This document shows positions 33,901-43,143 of a DNA stretch of 64,000 bases, piece by piece. Below the pieces are notes generated by a model, which saw only the letters and a list, made by a program, of their open reading frames with translations, did not search any database and had not been told where the DNA came from. Numbering within the stretch: the first letter of the stretch is position 1; each line of letters starts with the position of its first letter. The position numbers were made by a program, and so were the translations under genes. The stretch is from Spongiactinospora rosea (GTDB taxonomy: Bacteria; Actinomycetota; Actinomycetes; Streptosporangiales; Streptosporangiaceae), in contig NZ_QMEY01000003.1 of NCBI RefSeq assembly GCF_003315795.1, forward strand, positions 124,001-188,000. The letters are read 5' to 3'.

Positions 33901-35052
33901 CGTGCGCCTGGCCGTCTCGGCGCGCTGTCCGCGCTGCCGGGCCTCGCCTTCGAGGCGGGCCCGCTCCCGTTCGGAGCGGTTCGCGTGGGCGGCCAGCCGG
34001 TCGGCCTCGTCGCTCATCCGCTTGAGGTTTTCGGCGTCGCGCATCTCCGGGCTGCTCCGCAACGCCTCCCTGCGAGCTTCGAGGAGGCCGCGCCGGGTCT
34101 CCAGTTCCTCCAGCGCGGCGCGGGCCTTGGCCAGCTCGACCTCGGCGGCGGCGTGCCGGTTCTCCGCCTCGCCGAGTTCGCGGCCCAAGTGCTCGTAGCG
34201 GCTCTGCGCCTGGCGCGGCCCGGCGGCCTTGCGTTTCGCGGCGATCGAGGCGTACCTGCGGTAGTGCAGGAGGAAGCCGGCCGCGGCCCGGCCCGCCTCC
34301 TCCAGGCCGCGCAGCGCGTCGCGTTCCTCGTCCAGGCCGCGGAACGCCTCCGCGACCGTGGTGATCAGCGCGGGGCTGAGCGGCTGGAGTGCTTCGGTGA
34401 GCGCCCGGGACAGCAGCCTCTCGTCGGGCTTTTTGGAGAGTTGCGGCTGGCGAAGCTGGATGAGCAGGTTCACCAGCGCCTCATAGCGGTGTTCGCCGAG
34501 CCCGAACAGCGCATCGTCCACCGCCCTGCGGTAGTCGGCGGCCTTGTCGTAGACCAGACCCTGCCCTTCGACGGACTCGCGCAGCTTCTCCCTGGTGAGC
34601 ACCACCCGGCCCGGGGAGAGCAGGTGCAGGTCGGTCCCGACGCGCTGCGGGGTGAGAAAGAACCAGTGCCGGACGATCCCGCGATCCTTGACGGCCTTCA
34701 GCCCGCAGCCGATCGTGCGGAACTCCTCCGCGCCGTCCGGGGAGCGGCGGCCGAACTCCAGCCAGGTATAGCCCAGCCGCTCGGGGTGCGGATGCCTGCC
34801 GCCGAGCAGCAGGTTCCAGTCCATCCGCTTCTGGCGGTCACCATCGGGCTCGACCCGGTGCGGGGCGAGGTCCCCGTCCAGCAGGAACGGCAGCGTCAGC
34901 GCCAGGACCTTGGACTTTCCGGTGCCGTTGTTGCCACGCAGCAGCAGGCGGCCATCGTGGAAGTGGAACTCCTCCACGTCGTAATAGAACAGGTCCACGA
35001 GCCCGGCCCGCAACGGCTTCCAGCGCTCTGAGGTAGGGGAGGGCGGCATCAC
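30964..35052 (-). CDS. jetC: Wadjet JetC (SMC-like ATPase)
   Basis: 1,362 aa. N-terminal Walker A LLLRGNNGTGKSK near residue 38; a very long charged coiled coil (residues ~230-1,080) with a central hinge-like globular region (residues ~560-730); then a C-terminal ABC signature TGPASGGERVLA and Walker B RLVALDEAFAGVDDD. This matches TIGR02680-type SMC ATPases of DUF2397/2398/2399 operons. JetC should drive loop extrusion on plasmid DNA in complex with JetA and JetB. The start overlaps jetB by 4 bp, the stop overlaps the small ORF. Confidence 0.93.
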   Translation of the reverse strand: MMPPSPTSERWKPLRAGLVDLFYYDVEEFHFHDGRLLLRGNNGTGKSKVLALTLPFLLDGDLAPHRVEPDGDRQKRMDWNLLLGGRHPHPERLGYTWLEFGRRSPDGAEEFRTIGCGLKAVKDRGIVRHWFFLTPQRVGTDLHLLSPGRVVLTREKLRESVEGQGLVYDKAADYRRAVDDALFGLGEHRYEALVNLLIQLRQPQLSKKPDERLLSRALTEALQPLSPALITTVAEAFRGLDEERDALRGLEEAGRAAAGFLLHYRRYASIAAKRKAAGPRQAQSRYEHLGRELGEAENRHAAAEVELAKARAALEELETRRGLLEARREALRSSPEMRDAENLKRMSDEADRLAAHANRSERERARLEGEARQRGQRAETARRTATTAAGELAEAKDQARAAARSARCERDHLALFERAGTEPAAARREAEALAARQEQAAGELERLIENIRQAEARLRSARAEVDRLTGELHAAAERIAIAERVVDAASAALVQDYTLYLAGLTELRLDDPDETIAALENWAVSAEGPNPAETAVDDAARAATDALGRSGAELDARLRDARRAAAALSEEIARLEAGGHDLPPVPHTRDPAVRAGRPGAPLWKVVDFAGDVPAAHRAGLEAALEAAGVLDAWVTPEGSLLAADDTVIVAGGPPPGPSCAAVLNPAVDRADPQAAALSDTAVRAVLEGIGLGEGGGTWVAVDGRWANGVLAGAWHKDAAHHIGDGAREAARRTRLAALREELGRAELAIGDVRAELDALQVRRATLAAEHRALPPDAPLREAHIKRAAADERRRELDAGHTAATQVLAGRQEELRSAEERAAEFAGDVGLPVDPSALGEVKAAISGYRVALAGLWHTGQAWRSAQEAAVAAEDDLARSRDRLQDAAELAATARGEAEGAAETYRALAETAGAAVDELYRRLNEVERELRERTTAEHASRRHEQDALQARGKAEGERGTLRGQITQAAETRDAAVLEFQAFAATGLLRVALPELEIPDPGGEWAATPAVLLARTVNTELEAVDDGDAPWDRIQKKVAEEHKLLSDAMARHGHSVGLTLRDGVMVVDVLFHGRTRDVPELAAALEQETAQRARLLSAKEREILENHLLNEVAGTLHELITAAEAEVREMNAELESRPTSTGMRLRLLWRTAKNAPEGLDRVRDKLRQTVDAWSVADRGAVGAFLQERIAREHADNPAAGWIEALTRALDYRAWHEFAIQRLQDGQWRAATGPASGGERVLAASVPLFAAASAHYKSAGNPHAPRLVALDEAFAGVDDDSRAKCLGLLATFDMDVVMTSEREWGCYPQVPGLAICQLSRRDGIDAVLVTPWRWDGHERRRAEPPAITLPAPPSPRPAAQQDDLFG

Positions 35053-36200
35053 GTTCCTTTGATGACGGGGTCATTGACGGCATAACGGGCGATGGCGGGA
35101 AGCCCCACGGCGGACTCCGCCTCGACGCGGACCAGCCGCAGCGCCGTGAGTTTGGCCAGCGCCGTGGCCAGCAGCCCGTCTTCGGCACCCGGGTCGGTCA
35201 CGCCCTTGCGCCAGAAGGCGGTGTGCTCGCGGGCGGCCCGGCGGACGAACTCCTTCAGCTCCTCGATGGTCGCCTCGCCCCGGGTGGCCAGCCGCTCGGC
35301 GACCAGCAGCGTCACATGCCCGTCGGTGCGCTGCTCCGGCATGCGTACGTCGGTCAGCTCGTCGTCCGGGTCCACCATCGCGATGCCCTCCGCACGAATC
35401 TCGGCCACCAGCCCGGTGGCCTCCTCCACCCGCCGGACGAGGGCGTGCCGCTGGGAGGCCAGGTAGGCGCGCTCGGCCTCGTCCAGATCGGCGAAGTAGA
35501 TCACCGGGTCCTCCAGCAACCTGCGCGTCAGCCCGCGGCGAAGCGCCTGGTTGCGCAGGTCGTCGGTGTCGGCGATGGGCTCGGCGGTGAGCTCGGTGAG
35601 GCGTTCCTCTAACGATTCGGCGCTGATCGTGGAGGGGCCGCGGGCGCCGGTGAGCAGCGCCGCGAGCACCGGCCTGCGGACGTCGTAGAGCACGTCGCCG
35701 GTCGCGCTCAGGTACGCCTCCTCATCGCCCGCGACCCGGCGCAGCACCCCCCAGTCGAGCAGCATGCGGACCACGGCCACGAGGTCGGCGCGTTCGGCCC
35801 GGCTGTCGAGGGTGAAGGTGAAGTCGAGCTCCGGCTCGGCGGCGGCCGACAGCACCTCCTCGGCCAGGCGGCCGAGGGTGGTCTGGGCGTCGGCCCGTTC
35901 CAGCATCGCCAGCGCCAGGCAGAGCAGGACGTACCGGCGTCTGCCGTACGGCTCGCCCGCCCGGCCGCGTGCGGGGTGGGTCGCATCACGCGTGTCGGAA
36001 ACGCTCTTGAACAGCCGCGCGGCACCGGAGTCCACCGTCAGCCGCCAGCCGGTCTCGCGGGTGAGCCACTCGCGCAGCGCGGTCAGATGGCGGCGGACCA
36101 GGACCAGCGCCTCGGCGTCGCGTTCGGCTGTCAGCAGCGGCCTGGCCAGCAGCGCCCGCAGCGCGGCCCGGCGCTGGGCCAGTTCCTCTTCCGGGGTCAT
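35049..36200 (-). CDS. jetB: Wadjet JetB (DUF2398)
   Basis: 383 aa from the ATG at 36200, which overlaps the jetA TGA (ATGA). A DUF2398/TIGR02678-like protein: RRAALRALLARPLLTAERD at the N-terminus, a winged-helix-like middle (LVAVVRMLLDWGVLRRVAGD) and a C-terminal region ending IARYAVNDPVIKGT. In Wadjet complexes this is the MukE/KITE-like subunit that bridges the kleisin-like JetA and the SMC. Confidence 0.9.
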   Translation of the reverse strand: MTPEEELAQRRAALRALLARPLLTAERDAEALVLVRRHLTALREWLTRETGWRLTVDSGAARLFKSVSDTRDATHPARGRAGEPYGRRRYVLLCLALAMLERADAQTTLGRLAEEVLSAAAEPELDFTFTLDSRAERADLVAVVRMLLDWGVLRRVAGDEEAYLSATGDVLYDVRRPVLAALLTGARGPSTISAESLEERLTELTAEPIADTDDLRNQALRRGLTRRLLEDPVIYFADLDEAERAYLASQRHALVRRVEEATGLVAEIRAEGIAMVDPDDELTDVRMPEQRTDGHVTLLVAERLATRGEATIEELKEFVRRAAREHTAFWRKGVTDPGAEDGLLATALAKLTALRLVRVEAESAVGLPAIARYAVNDPVIKGT

Positions 36201-37729
36201 GGGGCCGTCATGAGATCGCTGATCTCTATCTCGTGCTCGGGGCCGGCGAACACACCGTTCTCGGTGTGGATCTCGACCTCGCCGCCGCCGGGGACCATCG
36301 TCAGCCGTACCTCCATCGAGCCGTCGCCGGTCACGGTCTTCACCTCCGTCTCGCCGGGCCGCCGGGCGGCGAGAGCGTCGCCCAGCAGTCCGAGGAACAG
36401 CCGGAACGCCCGCGGATCGAGCACGCCCAGCTCCGACAGCATGATCGGGCCGCCGGTGTGGAGCGCGGCGCGGGCCGCGGCGGTCTCGGCCGCCTCCCGC
36501 TCGGCCTGCTCTCGCAGCAGGCTGCGCGCCTGGGCGCGGTCGGTCACGGTGTTCGGCCTGCCACGGCGCTCGTAGGAGCCCGTCCGCCGAAGCTGGGGTG
36601 AGATCCTGATCGGCGGGGCGTCCCGCCAGGGGATCCCGGGCGCGGTCTCGCGCCATTCGTCCAGCGTCGCGGGCGTGACCGTCAGATGCCGTGCGGGTGT
36701 CAGGCCGAACGCCGCCCGCCACAGCCGGTGCGCCGCCTCCTCATCCGGTGCCTCGGCGAACCACCGGGCCAGGGCGCGGAAGTCCGCCGACCGGTCGGAG
36801 CGGCCGGAGCGTCGTTCGTTGAGCAGCCCGACCGCGTCCACGAGCTGCTTGATCGCCGTGATCGCCGCCTGGCGCAGCAGCCGCGCCTGCGACGGGCGGC
36901 CCGCGCCCGAGGTGACGAACCAGTCCTGGAGGCCACGCCAGCGGTTGAGCCAGGAGGCCAGCGCGTCCTGCTCGGCCCTGACGTACGCGGCGGCGGTGTC
37001 CTCCCCGTCCGGCACCGCGTCGGCGGCCTCCCGGCGCGCGGCCAGCCGCAGCAGCTCCATGTGCCCGGACGATTCCAGCCCGGACAGCAAGGCCGCGATC
37101 CGCGCGCCGGAGTTGGCCAGGTCGGCGATGAAGCGGTCGATGTACTCGATCAGCCGCTCCTTGTAGGCGATGAAACCCGCCTCGTCACCGTCGGAGAAGT
37201 CGATCGCGCGGCGCAGTGAGGACATGAACGCTTGCGCGTTGTCGGCCAGCGAGGAGAACCGCTCGGCCAGGGAGAGCAGCAGCAGATGGACCCGGGCCGG
37301 GTCGGGCTCGGGCTCCTGGGCCAGCACGGCCAGCGACCGCAGCCGCTCGGCGATGTCGCTCAACGCCACGGACTGGAGTGTCCCGCGCCGCCCGATCGCC
37401 TCCTCATAGAACGCGATCGCCTGTTCGGCCGCCTGACCGGCCTGGGTGAGCTGGAACAGGTATCGCTTGCGGTGGAAGTCCTCCACCGAGGTGACCCTGC
37501 CGGTGTCGGCGTCTGCCCGCAGATTGCCCCATTCGCACAACTTGCCGAGCGCCTGGCCGAGCGCGTCGTCGTCCTCCCGCCGCAGTTCGGCGGCCACGTC
37601 CTCGGGGCGCAGATGCACGATGAAGCGTTCCTTCGCCCGCGCGAAGGCGCGCAGGATCGCGCGGTAGAGGGCCGCGTTGGGCGCGCTCAGGTGAGCGAAG
37701 GGCTGATGCTCCTGGGTAGGCGAGGCCAT
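36197..37729 (-). CDS. jetA: Wadjet JetA (DUF2397)
   Basis: 510 aa, first gene of the operon. N-terminal winged-helix-like region (HLSAPNAALYRAILRAFARA), a long helical middle with SLRRAIDFSDGDEAGFIAY and YIDRFIADLANSG, and a C-terminal beta part. This is the TIGR02677/DUF2397 layout, the MukF/kleisin-like subunit of Wadjet. With jetB, jetC and jetD it completes a four-component anti-plasmid system of the DUF2397-2398-2399 type (type II in the original Wadjet typing, from memory). Confidence 0.9.
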   Translation of the reverse strand: MASPTQEHQPFAHLSAPNAALYRAILRAFARAKERFIVHLRPEDVAAELRREDDDALGQALGKLCEWGNLRADADTGRVTSVEDFHRKRYLFQLTQAGQAAEQAIAFYEEAIGRRGTLQSVALSDIAERLRSLAVLAQEPEPDPARVHLLLLSLAERFSSLADNAQAFMSSLRRAIDFSDGDEAGFIAYKERLIEYIDRFIADLANSGARIAALLSGLESSGHMELLRLAARREAADAVPDGEDTAAAYVRAEQDALASWLNRWRGLQDWFVTSGAGRPSQARLLRQAAITAIKQLVDAVGLLNERRSGRSDRSADFRALARWFAEAPDEEAAHRLWRAAFGLTPARHLTVTPATLDEWRETAPGIPWRDAPPIRISPQLRRTGSYERRGRPNTVTDRAQARSLLREQAEREAAETAAARAALHTGGPIMLSELGVLDPRAFRLFLGLLGDALAARRPGETEVKTVTGDGSMEVRLTMVPGGGEVEIHTENGVFAGPEHEIEISDLMTAP

Positions 37730-37813
37730 ACCGACAGTCTCCCCGCTCGACGGAGTGCCGTGTCCATCGTTCGCTGAAGATCGCCGGTACTGATCGAGAT
37801 CATGCGCTTCGGG

Positions 37814-38650
37814 CTAAAGGACGAAGCGGGCGGTGAAGCCCAGCAGTTCGGTGGCCCTGGTGAGGTCGATGGGCACGGTACGGCCGGGGAGTGGGGCGCG
37901 GAGTTCGGTGGTCGGGTGGTAACGGCGCATCAGGTCCTCGGTCGGGTGGGGGACCAGGGTGGTGGGGGCCGCGACCAGTACGGGAACCGCGCCGGGGCCT
38001 GGGACGTCGAGGGCGAGCAGGCAGGCGCGGGCGGCGTCGCCGGTCTCCAGGTACGCCCACAGCCCCCGCGCGTGCAGGCCCGGGTCCGCCGCGCACGCGG
38101 TGGCGAAGTCGCGCAGCCGCTCGTCCATGCCGCCCACGTACGGCAGGCGCAGCGAGACCACGCTCATCCCGTGCCTGCGCGCCATCATCCGCGCCGTCAG
38201 GTCGTCGGCCAGCTTCGACAGCGCGTAAGGGTCCTCGGCCTGGGAGGGCAGGTCGTGGTCGATGGGCGCGTAGGCGGGGTGCAGTTCCCGGGCGGCGAAA
38301 GGCAGCCCCGAGGCCGCCTGGGAACCGGCCACGCACGCCCGCCGTACCCCCGCCAGCCCCGCCTGTTCCAGCACGGTGAAGGTGGACTGGGTGTTGACCG
38401 CGAACACCTTCTCGGCGGGCTCCCACTCGGGGGTCGGGATGGCGGCCAGGTGGACGACGGCGCCGGCCCCGTCCAGCGCGGCGCGTACCGTCGCCGGATC
38501 GGTCGCGTCACCCACGATGACCAGGTCGGCGGGCAGGTCGCCGGGGTCGTCCAGGACGAGCGCGGTGGCCGGGACGCCCCGGTCGGCCAGCAGGTCGAGC
38601 ACGGCCCGCCCGATGCGGCCGGCCGCGCCCGTCACCAGTACCCGCCGCAT
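37814..38650 (-). CDS. NAD-dependent epimerase/dehydratase (extended SDR)
   Basis: 278 aa from the ATG at 38650, 8 nt after GGAAGG; a GTG at 38659 overlapping the previous stop is an alternative. The Rossmann motif VTGAAGRIGRAV sits at the N-terminus, a Ser in GSQAASG and the Y-x-x-x-K pair in DPYALSK. This is an extended short-chain dehydrogenase, perhaps a sugar or uronate dehydrogenase/epimerase. It is the last gene of the ABC-importer operon, hence probably part of the breakdown of the imported sugar. Confidence 0.85.
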   Translation of the reverse strand: MRRVLVTGAAGRIGRAVLDLLADRGVPATALVLDDPGDLPADLVIVGDATDPATVRAALDGAGAVVHLAAIPTPEWEPAEKVFAVNTQSTFTVLEQAGLAGVRRACVAGSQAASGLPFAARELHPAYAPIDHDLPSQAEDPYALSKLADDLTARMMARRHGMSVVSLRLPYVGGMDERLRDFATACAADPGLHARGLWAYLETGDAARACLLALDVPGPGAVPVLVAAPTTLVPHPTEDLMRRYHPTTELRAPLPGRTVPIDLTRATELLGFTARFVL

Positions 38651-38655
38651 GTCGC

Positions 38656-40875
38656 TCACCTTCCGTCCAGGGGAGCGTACGCGCGGACCGCGACCACGTG
38701 CGCCGAAGGCGCGCCGTTCGTGGCCTCGGCCACCACGCGCAGCGCGTCCGCCGTGACCGGCGCGGACAGAACGTGCACGTTGCGCCGCCGCCGGTTGCCG
38801 CGCGTCTCGGCGACCGGGTGCCAGGCACCGTCCCGCCGTACCTCCACCCGGTAGTCGCGCAGCAGCGTCGGCAGCACCTCGAACGGCGTGCGGTGGTGGT
38901 GCAGGTTGATCAGATCCTCGTTGACGTCGTCGTCGGCGATCACCTCGACCCGCCCGATCGTCACCGGCTCCGCCCACGCCAGCTCCAGCGCGGCGGGCAC
39001 CGTGGCCGAGACCCACATGTGCGGCCCGGCGTACGGCCGCTGGTAGCCGTCCAGCGCCTTGCCCGGCGCGAACGCCTCTGTGTCGCCCGTCTCCAGGCAG
39101 AACGTCCGGCGCAGCAGCCCGGCGTCCGTCCACTCGCGCAGCGGCTGGGGGCGCTCGTCCTGCGGGCGCAGCGGCACCCGGGTGAAGCACAGCACTCCGG
39201 GCGCGGGCCGGTCGGCGACGTGCAGCCGGACCAGCGGGTTGGCCTTGATGACGAGGAACGCGTTGCGCGGCGTGTCCGGCCGCCAGTCCAGGCCCAGGTC
39301 CACCCACTGCTTGTCGCCCGCAGGGAGCGGGATCGCGCGGGTGGTGACGAGTTCGCGCGGTACGTAGTTCTGCCCGAGCACGGGGTCGTGCAGCTCCACC
39401 GTCAGGGTGGTGTCGCCACCGGCGTCCAGCAGCAGCCGTACCCCGTCCAGGGCCGGATCGGCGGGCAGTACCAACCCCGCGTCCGCGTCGAGCGGCCACA
39501 GGTCCGCCGGTTCGTCCACGACCAGGCGGGCCAGCGTGCCGGACGCCGACGCCGTGGCCGCGCCCGCCAGGTCGGCCGGGTCGTCGAGCCGCAGCCCGAC
39601 GATGGAGGCGTCCTCGCGCAGCAGGGTCCGTTGCAGGTCGGCGGCCGGCAGGTCGCGCGGCCGGGCACCGTGCTCGGCGCACAGCGCGGCGGCGGTGCCC
39701 GCGGCCTGGCCGATCGTGGCGCAGGTGGCCATCACCCTGGTCGAGCCGAAGGCCACGTGCGAGGCGGAGATGTTGCGCCCGGCCATCAGCAGGTTGGGCA
39801 CGTTGACCGAGTACAGCGAGCGGTAGGGGACGTGGTAGACGCCGTCGGCGTAGCGCTGCCTGGCCCCGGCCTCGGTGGCGTACATGCCCTGCGGCGGGTG
39901 CAGGTCGATCGACCAGCCGCCGAACGCCACCCGGTCCTCGAACGGCGTCTGGCCGAGCACGTCGTGCTGGGTGAGCACGTAGTCGCCGAGCAGGCGGCGG
40001 TACTCCCGCTTGCCCGGCAGCGCGCCCACCCACTCCAGCGTCATCGTGTCGGCGTCGAACTTCCCGGAGTTCTTGATGTGGTCCCAGATGCCGTAGACGA
40101 CCGACCACAGTTCGTCCCTGATGCGGTCGTTGTCGTGAACGGTGTCCAGTTCGCCGCCGAACTCGATCCACCAGTACGCGCAGCCGTTGTCACCGGCCTT
40201 GATGATGCGCCGTTCGGGGATCGAGGTGGTGGTGATGTCCTTGGCGAAGCCCGGCGGGACGTAGCGGACCGGCTCGCCCGCGTCCTTGGTGTAGAACAGC
40301 AGCGTGCTGCCGAGGGTGATGTCGTCGGGCTCGTCCGGGGCCCACGGCTCGCCGTACTCGGCCCGGCCCTCGCGGCCGATGCGGTACCGGGCCCCGGCGA
40401 GGTGGCCGATGAGGCCGTCGCCGGTGCAGTCCAGGAACATCGCCGACTCGAACGTGATCAGCCGCTCCGACCCCATCATCCAGCCGGTGACGGACGTGAT
40501 CCCGTCCTCGCCGGGAAGCCCGGTGTCCACATGGCGGACGTCGGTGTTGAGGTAGAGCGAGATGCCGGGCTCGGCGCGGACCGCGTCCAGGACCGTGGTG
40601 TCCCAGAAGTAGGGGTTTCCCAGGGGGTTGCGGTATTGGTTCTCGACGAGTAGTTCGCCCATGATTCCGCCCTCGCGGGCGTGGTGGTTCTTGCCGTGGC
40701 CGGTCGCGCCGCACACCCAGACGCGCACCTCGCTGCTGGAGTTGCCGCCCAGCACCGGACGGTTGCCGACCAGCGCCACGGTACGGCCGAGCCGGGCGGC
40801 GGCGATGGCCGCGCACACTCCGGCAAGGCCGCCGCCTACAACGGTGATGTCATGACGTACGGTTTCTTGTCTCAT
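38656..40875 (-). CDS. FAD-dependent oxidoreductase with C-terminal beta domain
   Basis: 739 aa from the ATG at 40875, which overlaps the previous TGA. The FAD-binding motif ITVVGGGLAGVCAAIAAARL is at residues ~9-28, followed by RPVLGGNSSSEVRVW. The FAD_oxidored (PF12831-like) C-terminal motif is LLMAGRNISASHVAFGSTRV. The last ~250 residues are beta-rich and resemble a discoidin/F5-8-type carbohydrate-binding module. No signal peptide is visible. Operon context suggests oxidation of a sugar or glycoside; the reaction is unknown. Confidence 0.82.
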   Translation of the reverse strand: MRQETVRHDITVVGGGLAGVCAAIAAARLGRTVALVGNRPVLGGNSSSEVRVWVCGATGHGKNHHAREGGIMGELLVENQYRNPLGNPYFWDTTVLDAVRAEPGISLYLNTDVRHVDTGLPGEDGITSVTGWMMGSERLITFESAMFLDCTGDGLIGHLAGARYRIGREGRAEYGEPWAPDEPDDITLGSTLLFYTKDAGEPVRYVPPGFAKDITTTSIPERRIIKAGDNGCAYWWIEFGGELDTVHDNDRIRDELWSVVYGIWDHIKNSGKFDADTMTLEWVGALPGKREYRRLLGDYVLTQHDVLGQTPFEDRVAFGGWSIDLHPPQGMYATEAGARQRYADGVYHVPYRSLYSVNVPNLLMAGRNISASHVAFGSTRVMATCATIGQAAGTAAALCAEHGARPRDLPAADLQRTLLREDASIVGLRLDDPADLAGAATASASGTLARLVVDEPADLWPLDADAGLVLPADPALDGVRLLLDAGGDTTLTVELHDPVLGQNYVPRELVTTRAIPLPAGDKQWVDLGLDWRPDTPRNAFLVIKANPLVRLHVADRPAPGVLCFTRVPLRPQDERPQPLREWTDAGLLRRTFCLETGDTEAFAPGKALDGYQRPYAGPHMWVSATVPAALELAWAEPVTIGRVEVIADDDVNEDLINLHHHRTPFEVLPTLLRDYRVEVRRDGAWHPVAETRGNRRRRNVHVLSAPVTADALRVVAEATNGAPSAHVVAVRAYAPLDGR

Positions 40876-43112
40876 TCGCTCAATCCGTAGTAGATGCGCG
40901 GCGCACCGTCCAGGACCACCCGTACCCTCCCATTGCGGACGGGCAGGATGCGCTCGCGGCCGATGCAGTCCACCTCGCGGACCGTCGCACCCGTGGCGGG
41001 CAGCAGCAGCGGGGTCTTGGTCGGCCAGTGGTCGGCCCACGCCTCCTTGTGCGGATACCACTGGTCGGAGCCGTGGTCGGCGTTCAGCAGGTAGCCGTCC
41101 TTACGGCTCCACAGGATCGAGAACCCGTCGAACACCAGGCCCTTCAAGTCCGGGTCGGGGAAGGCCGACCAGCGCAGGAACCGCGCCCCCTCCAGGGTCC
41201 GCGTCGCCGTCGCGTACGCCAGCAGCGCCGCCTTGGCGCTGGTGTCGCGGTTCAGCAGCCCGAAGTGGTATTCGGGGTTGGCCGGGTCGGCCTCCTGCGG
41301 GTGGTGGATCGTGCTGTCGTGCGGCTGGTACCAGTTCACCCCGTCAACGCCCTCCGAGAGCGCCAGCGCCAGGGTGAGCAGCACGTTCTCCGCCGCCTGC
41401 CGGTGATCGTCGTTCCACCACCGGTTCGGGCGGGTGCAGGCGTACGCCTCGGTCAGCCACAGCTCCTTGCCGCCGCCCTGCGCGTCGATGGTCCTGCGGG
41501 CCTCCCTCAGCGAGCCGAGGAAGTTCCAGTACGTACCGTTCTCGCCCTGCTCCCACTCCTCCGGCGGCGGCGCGTAGTCGGGGGTGAAGTTGCCGCGCCC
41601 TGGGTGGAAGGCGAACGCGTCGATCAGGTCCCAGCCGCCCGCCTCGATGAACTTCGCGGTCCACACCGTGTCCATGCCGCCGAGGCCGCAGTTCATCAGC
41701 TTGATGCCGGAGTCCTTGAGCCGGTCGTGGATCGGGCGCAGCCCGTCGCGGATGTACTCCGGCACCCGCTTGCCCTGCATCCACGGGTTGTTCAGCTCGT
41801 TGGCGACCTCGAAGTACCGGGCCCCGGAGGCGCGGGCGACGGCCGCGCGGTCGTCGGCCCAGGCCGCGACCTGCTCCGGGGTGCCGTCGAAGACGACGCC
41901 GCCGAGCTGCACGTTGTGCGCGATGCCGAGCGCGTCCAGCTCGGCGGGGGAGTGGCCGGGGGCGCCGTCGTAGGCGATGCGCACGGACTTCACGCCGATC
42001 TTGCGCATCAGCTCGCCGACCGACGCCTTGTCCGGTTGCAGCATCCAGAAGTAGTTCGCGACGCCGAACCGGCCCTCCGCCTGGTACTCGTAGGGCTTGA
42101 GCGTGGCCAGGTTCGTCCTCGCGAACGCCTCGTCCTCGCCGGAGGCGGCCTTGACCTCGGCGAACAGGATGCCCTGCGGGGAGCCCGCGACCGTGAAGGT
42201 CTCGTCCCAGACCGCGCCGGGCGCGAGCCTCCTGGACAGCGCGCCGCGCCCGGCCGTCCTGCCGTCGAAGTCGCGTACGGTCCAGGTCAGCCGCACTCTG
42301 CGCGCGGTGGGCGAGCCGTTGACGACCTGGGCCCGCAGGCGCATCCGCGCGTTCGGCTCGTGTACGCCGAACGCCTGGTCGCACCAGGCGTCCACGCTCA
42401 GCGGGGACCCGGTGGCGATCCCGTTGGCGGCCTGCGGGCGCATCGCGCCGAGCACCAGGTCGGCCTCCGTCACGTTGCCGGTGGTGGCCGGGGCGTGGAT
42501 CCAGGTGGCGTTCGTGAAGCCGGGGGTGGTCTTGTCCAGGCGGAAGTACGCGCCGGTGCCGGGCCAGGTCTCCTGGTACAGCGCGCCCGCGTTGACCTCG
42601 TACGGCACGCCGCCGCGCGTGTCGCGGGTCCACCGGGTGACGGGGACGTAGCGCTCGGGCGCGGACGGGGCGAGCACGGTCCTGGCGAACATGAAGCCGG
42701 AGGGCGTCAGGGTGGCGCTGCCGCTCACCTCCCAGCGCAGCCGCGCCCGGCGGGCCGAGACGGTGAACAGGCCGCGTACCTTGACCTGCCGGGCCGACGC
42801 CGACATCGTGTAGTCGATCTGGATGGCGGGCCTGCCGTCCACGGTGACCAGCGAGGGCGTGCCGCCGAAGGTGCGCTGCTGGCCGAGCACGGTGTCCTTG
42901 ATCATGAAGTGGCTGAGCCGGATCCGGTCGGCGTCGTCGCGTACCAGGATCGAGCCGCCCTCCTCGGCGATCAGCGTGATGCCGTCGGCCTGGATGGAGA
43001 TCGGGGCGGCGGCATCCGCGGTGGTCGCGGCTTCGGCGGCCTTTGCCTGCGAAGCGACGAGGGCGGCGGCGGAGAGTGCCTGGATGGCGGCACGGCGCGA
43101 GATTTCAGCCAT
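40872..43112 (-). CDS. Tat-exported glycoside hydrolase-like protein (clan GH-A)
   Basis: 746 aa. A Tat-type leader (ISRRAAIQALSAAALVASQA) ends with Ala-x-Ala near residue 30. The N-terminal half (to ~residue 360) is beta-sandwich-like. The C-terminal half is a TIM-barrel-like region with the clan GH-A pair: acid/base Glu in YFEVANELNNPW and nucleophile Glu in KELWLTEAYA. The closest feel is GH39/GH5-type enzymes. It would act outside the cell on an oligosaccharide or glycoside, feeding the adjacent importer. The gene is 31 bp after the permease operon segment. Confidence 0.8.
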   Translation of the reverse strand: MAEISRRAAIQALSAAALVASQAKAAEAATTADAAAPISIQADGITLIAEEGGSILVRDDADRIRLSHFMIKDTVLGQQRTFGGTPSLVTVDGRPAIQIDYTMSASARQVKVRGLFTVSARRARLRWEVSGSATLTPSGFMFARTVLAPSAPERYVPVTRWTRDTRGGVPYEVNAGALYQETWPGTGAYFRLDKTTPGFTNATWIHAPATTGNVTEADLVLGAMRPQAANGIATGSPLSVDAWCDQAFGVHEPNARMRLRAQVVNGSPTARRVRLTWTVRDFDGRTAGRGALSRRLAPGAVWDETFTVAGSPQGILFAEVKAASGEDEAFARTNLATLKPYEYQAEGRFGVANYFWMLQPDKASVGELMRKIGVKSVRIAYDGAPGHSPAELDALGIAHNVQLGGVVFDGTPEQVAAWADDRAAVARASGARYFEVANELNNPWMQGKRVPEYIRDGLRPIHDRLKDSGIKLMNCGLGGMDTVWTAKFIEAGGWDLIDAFAFHPGRGNFTPDYAPPPEEWEQGENGTYWNFLGSLREARRTIDAQGGGKELWLTEAYACTRPNRWWNDDHRQAAENVLLTLALALSEGVDGVNWYQPHDSTIHHPQEADPANPEYHFGLLNRDTSAKAALLAYATATRTLEGARFLRWSAFPDPDLKGLVFDGFSILWSRKDGYLLNADHGSDQWYPHKEAWADHWPTKTPLLLPATGATVREVDCIGRERILPVRNGRVRVVLDGAPRIYYGLSE

Positions 43113-43143
43113 GGGGGGTGCCTTTCCTGTCTTTCATGAAATG

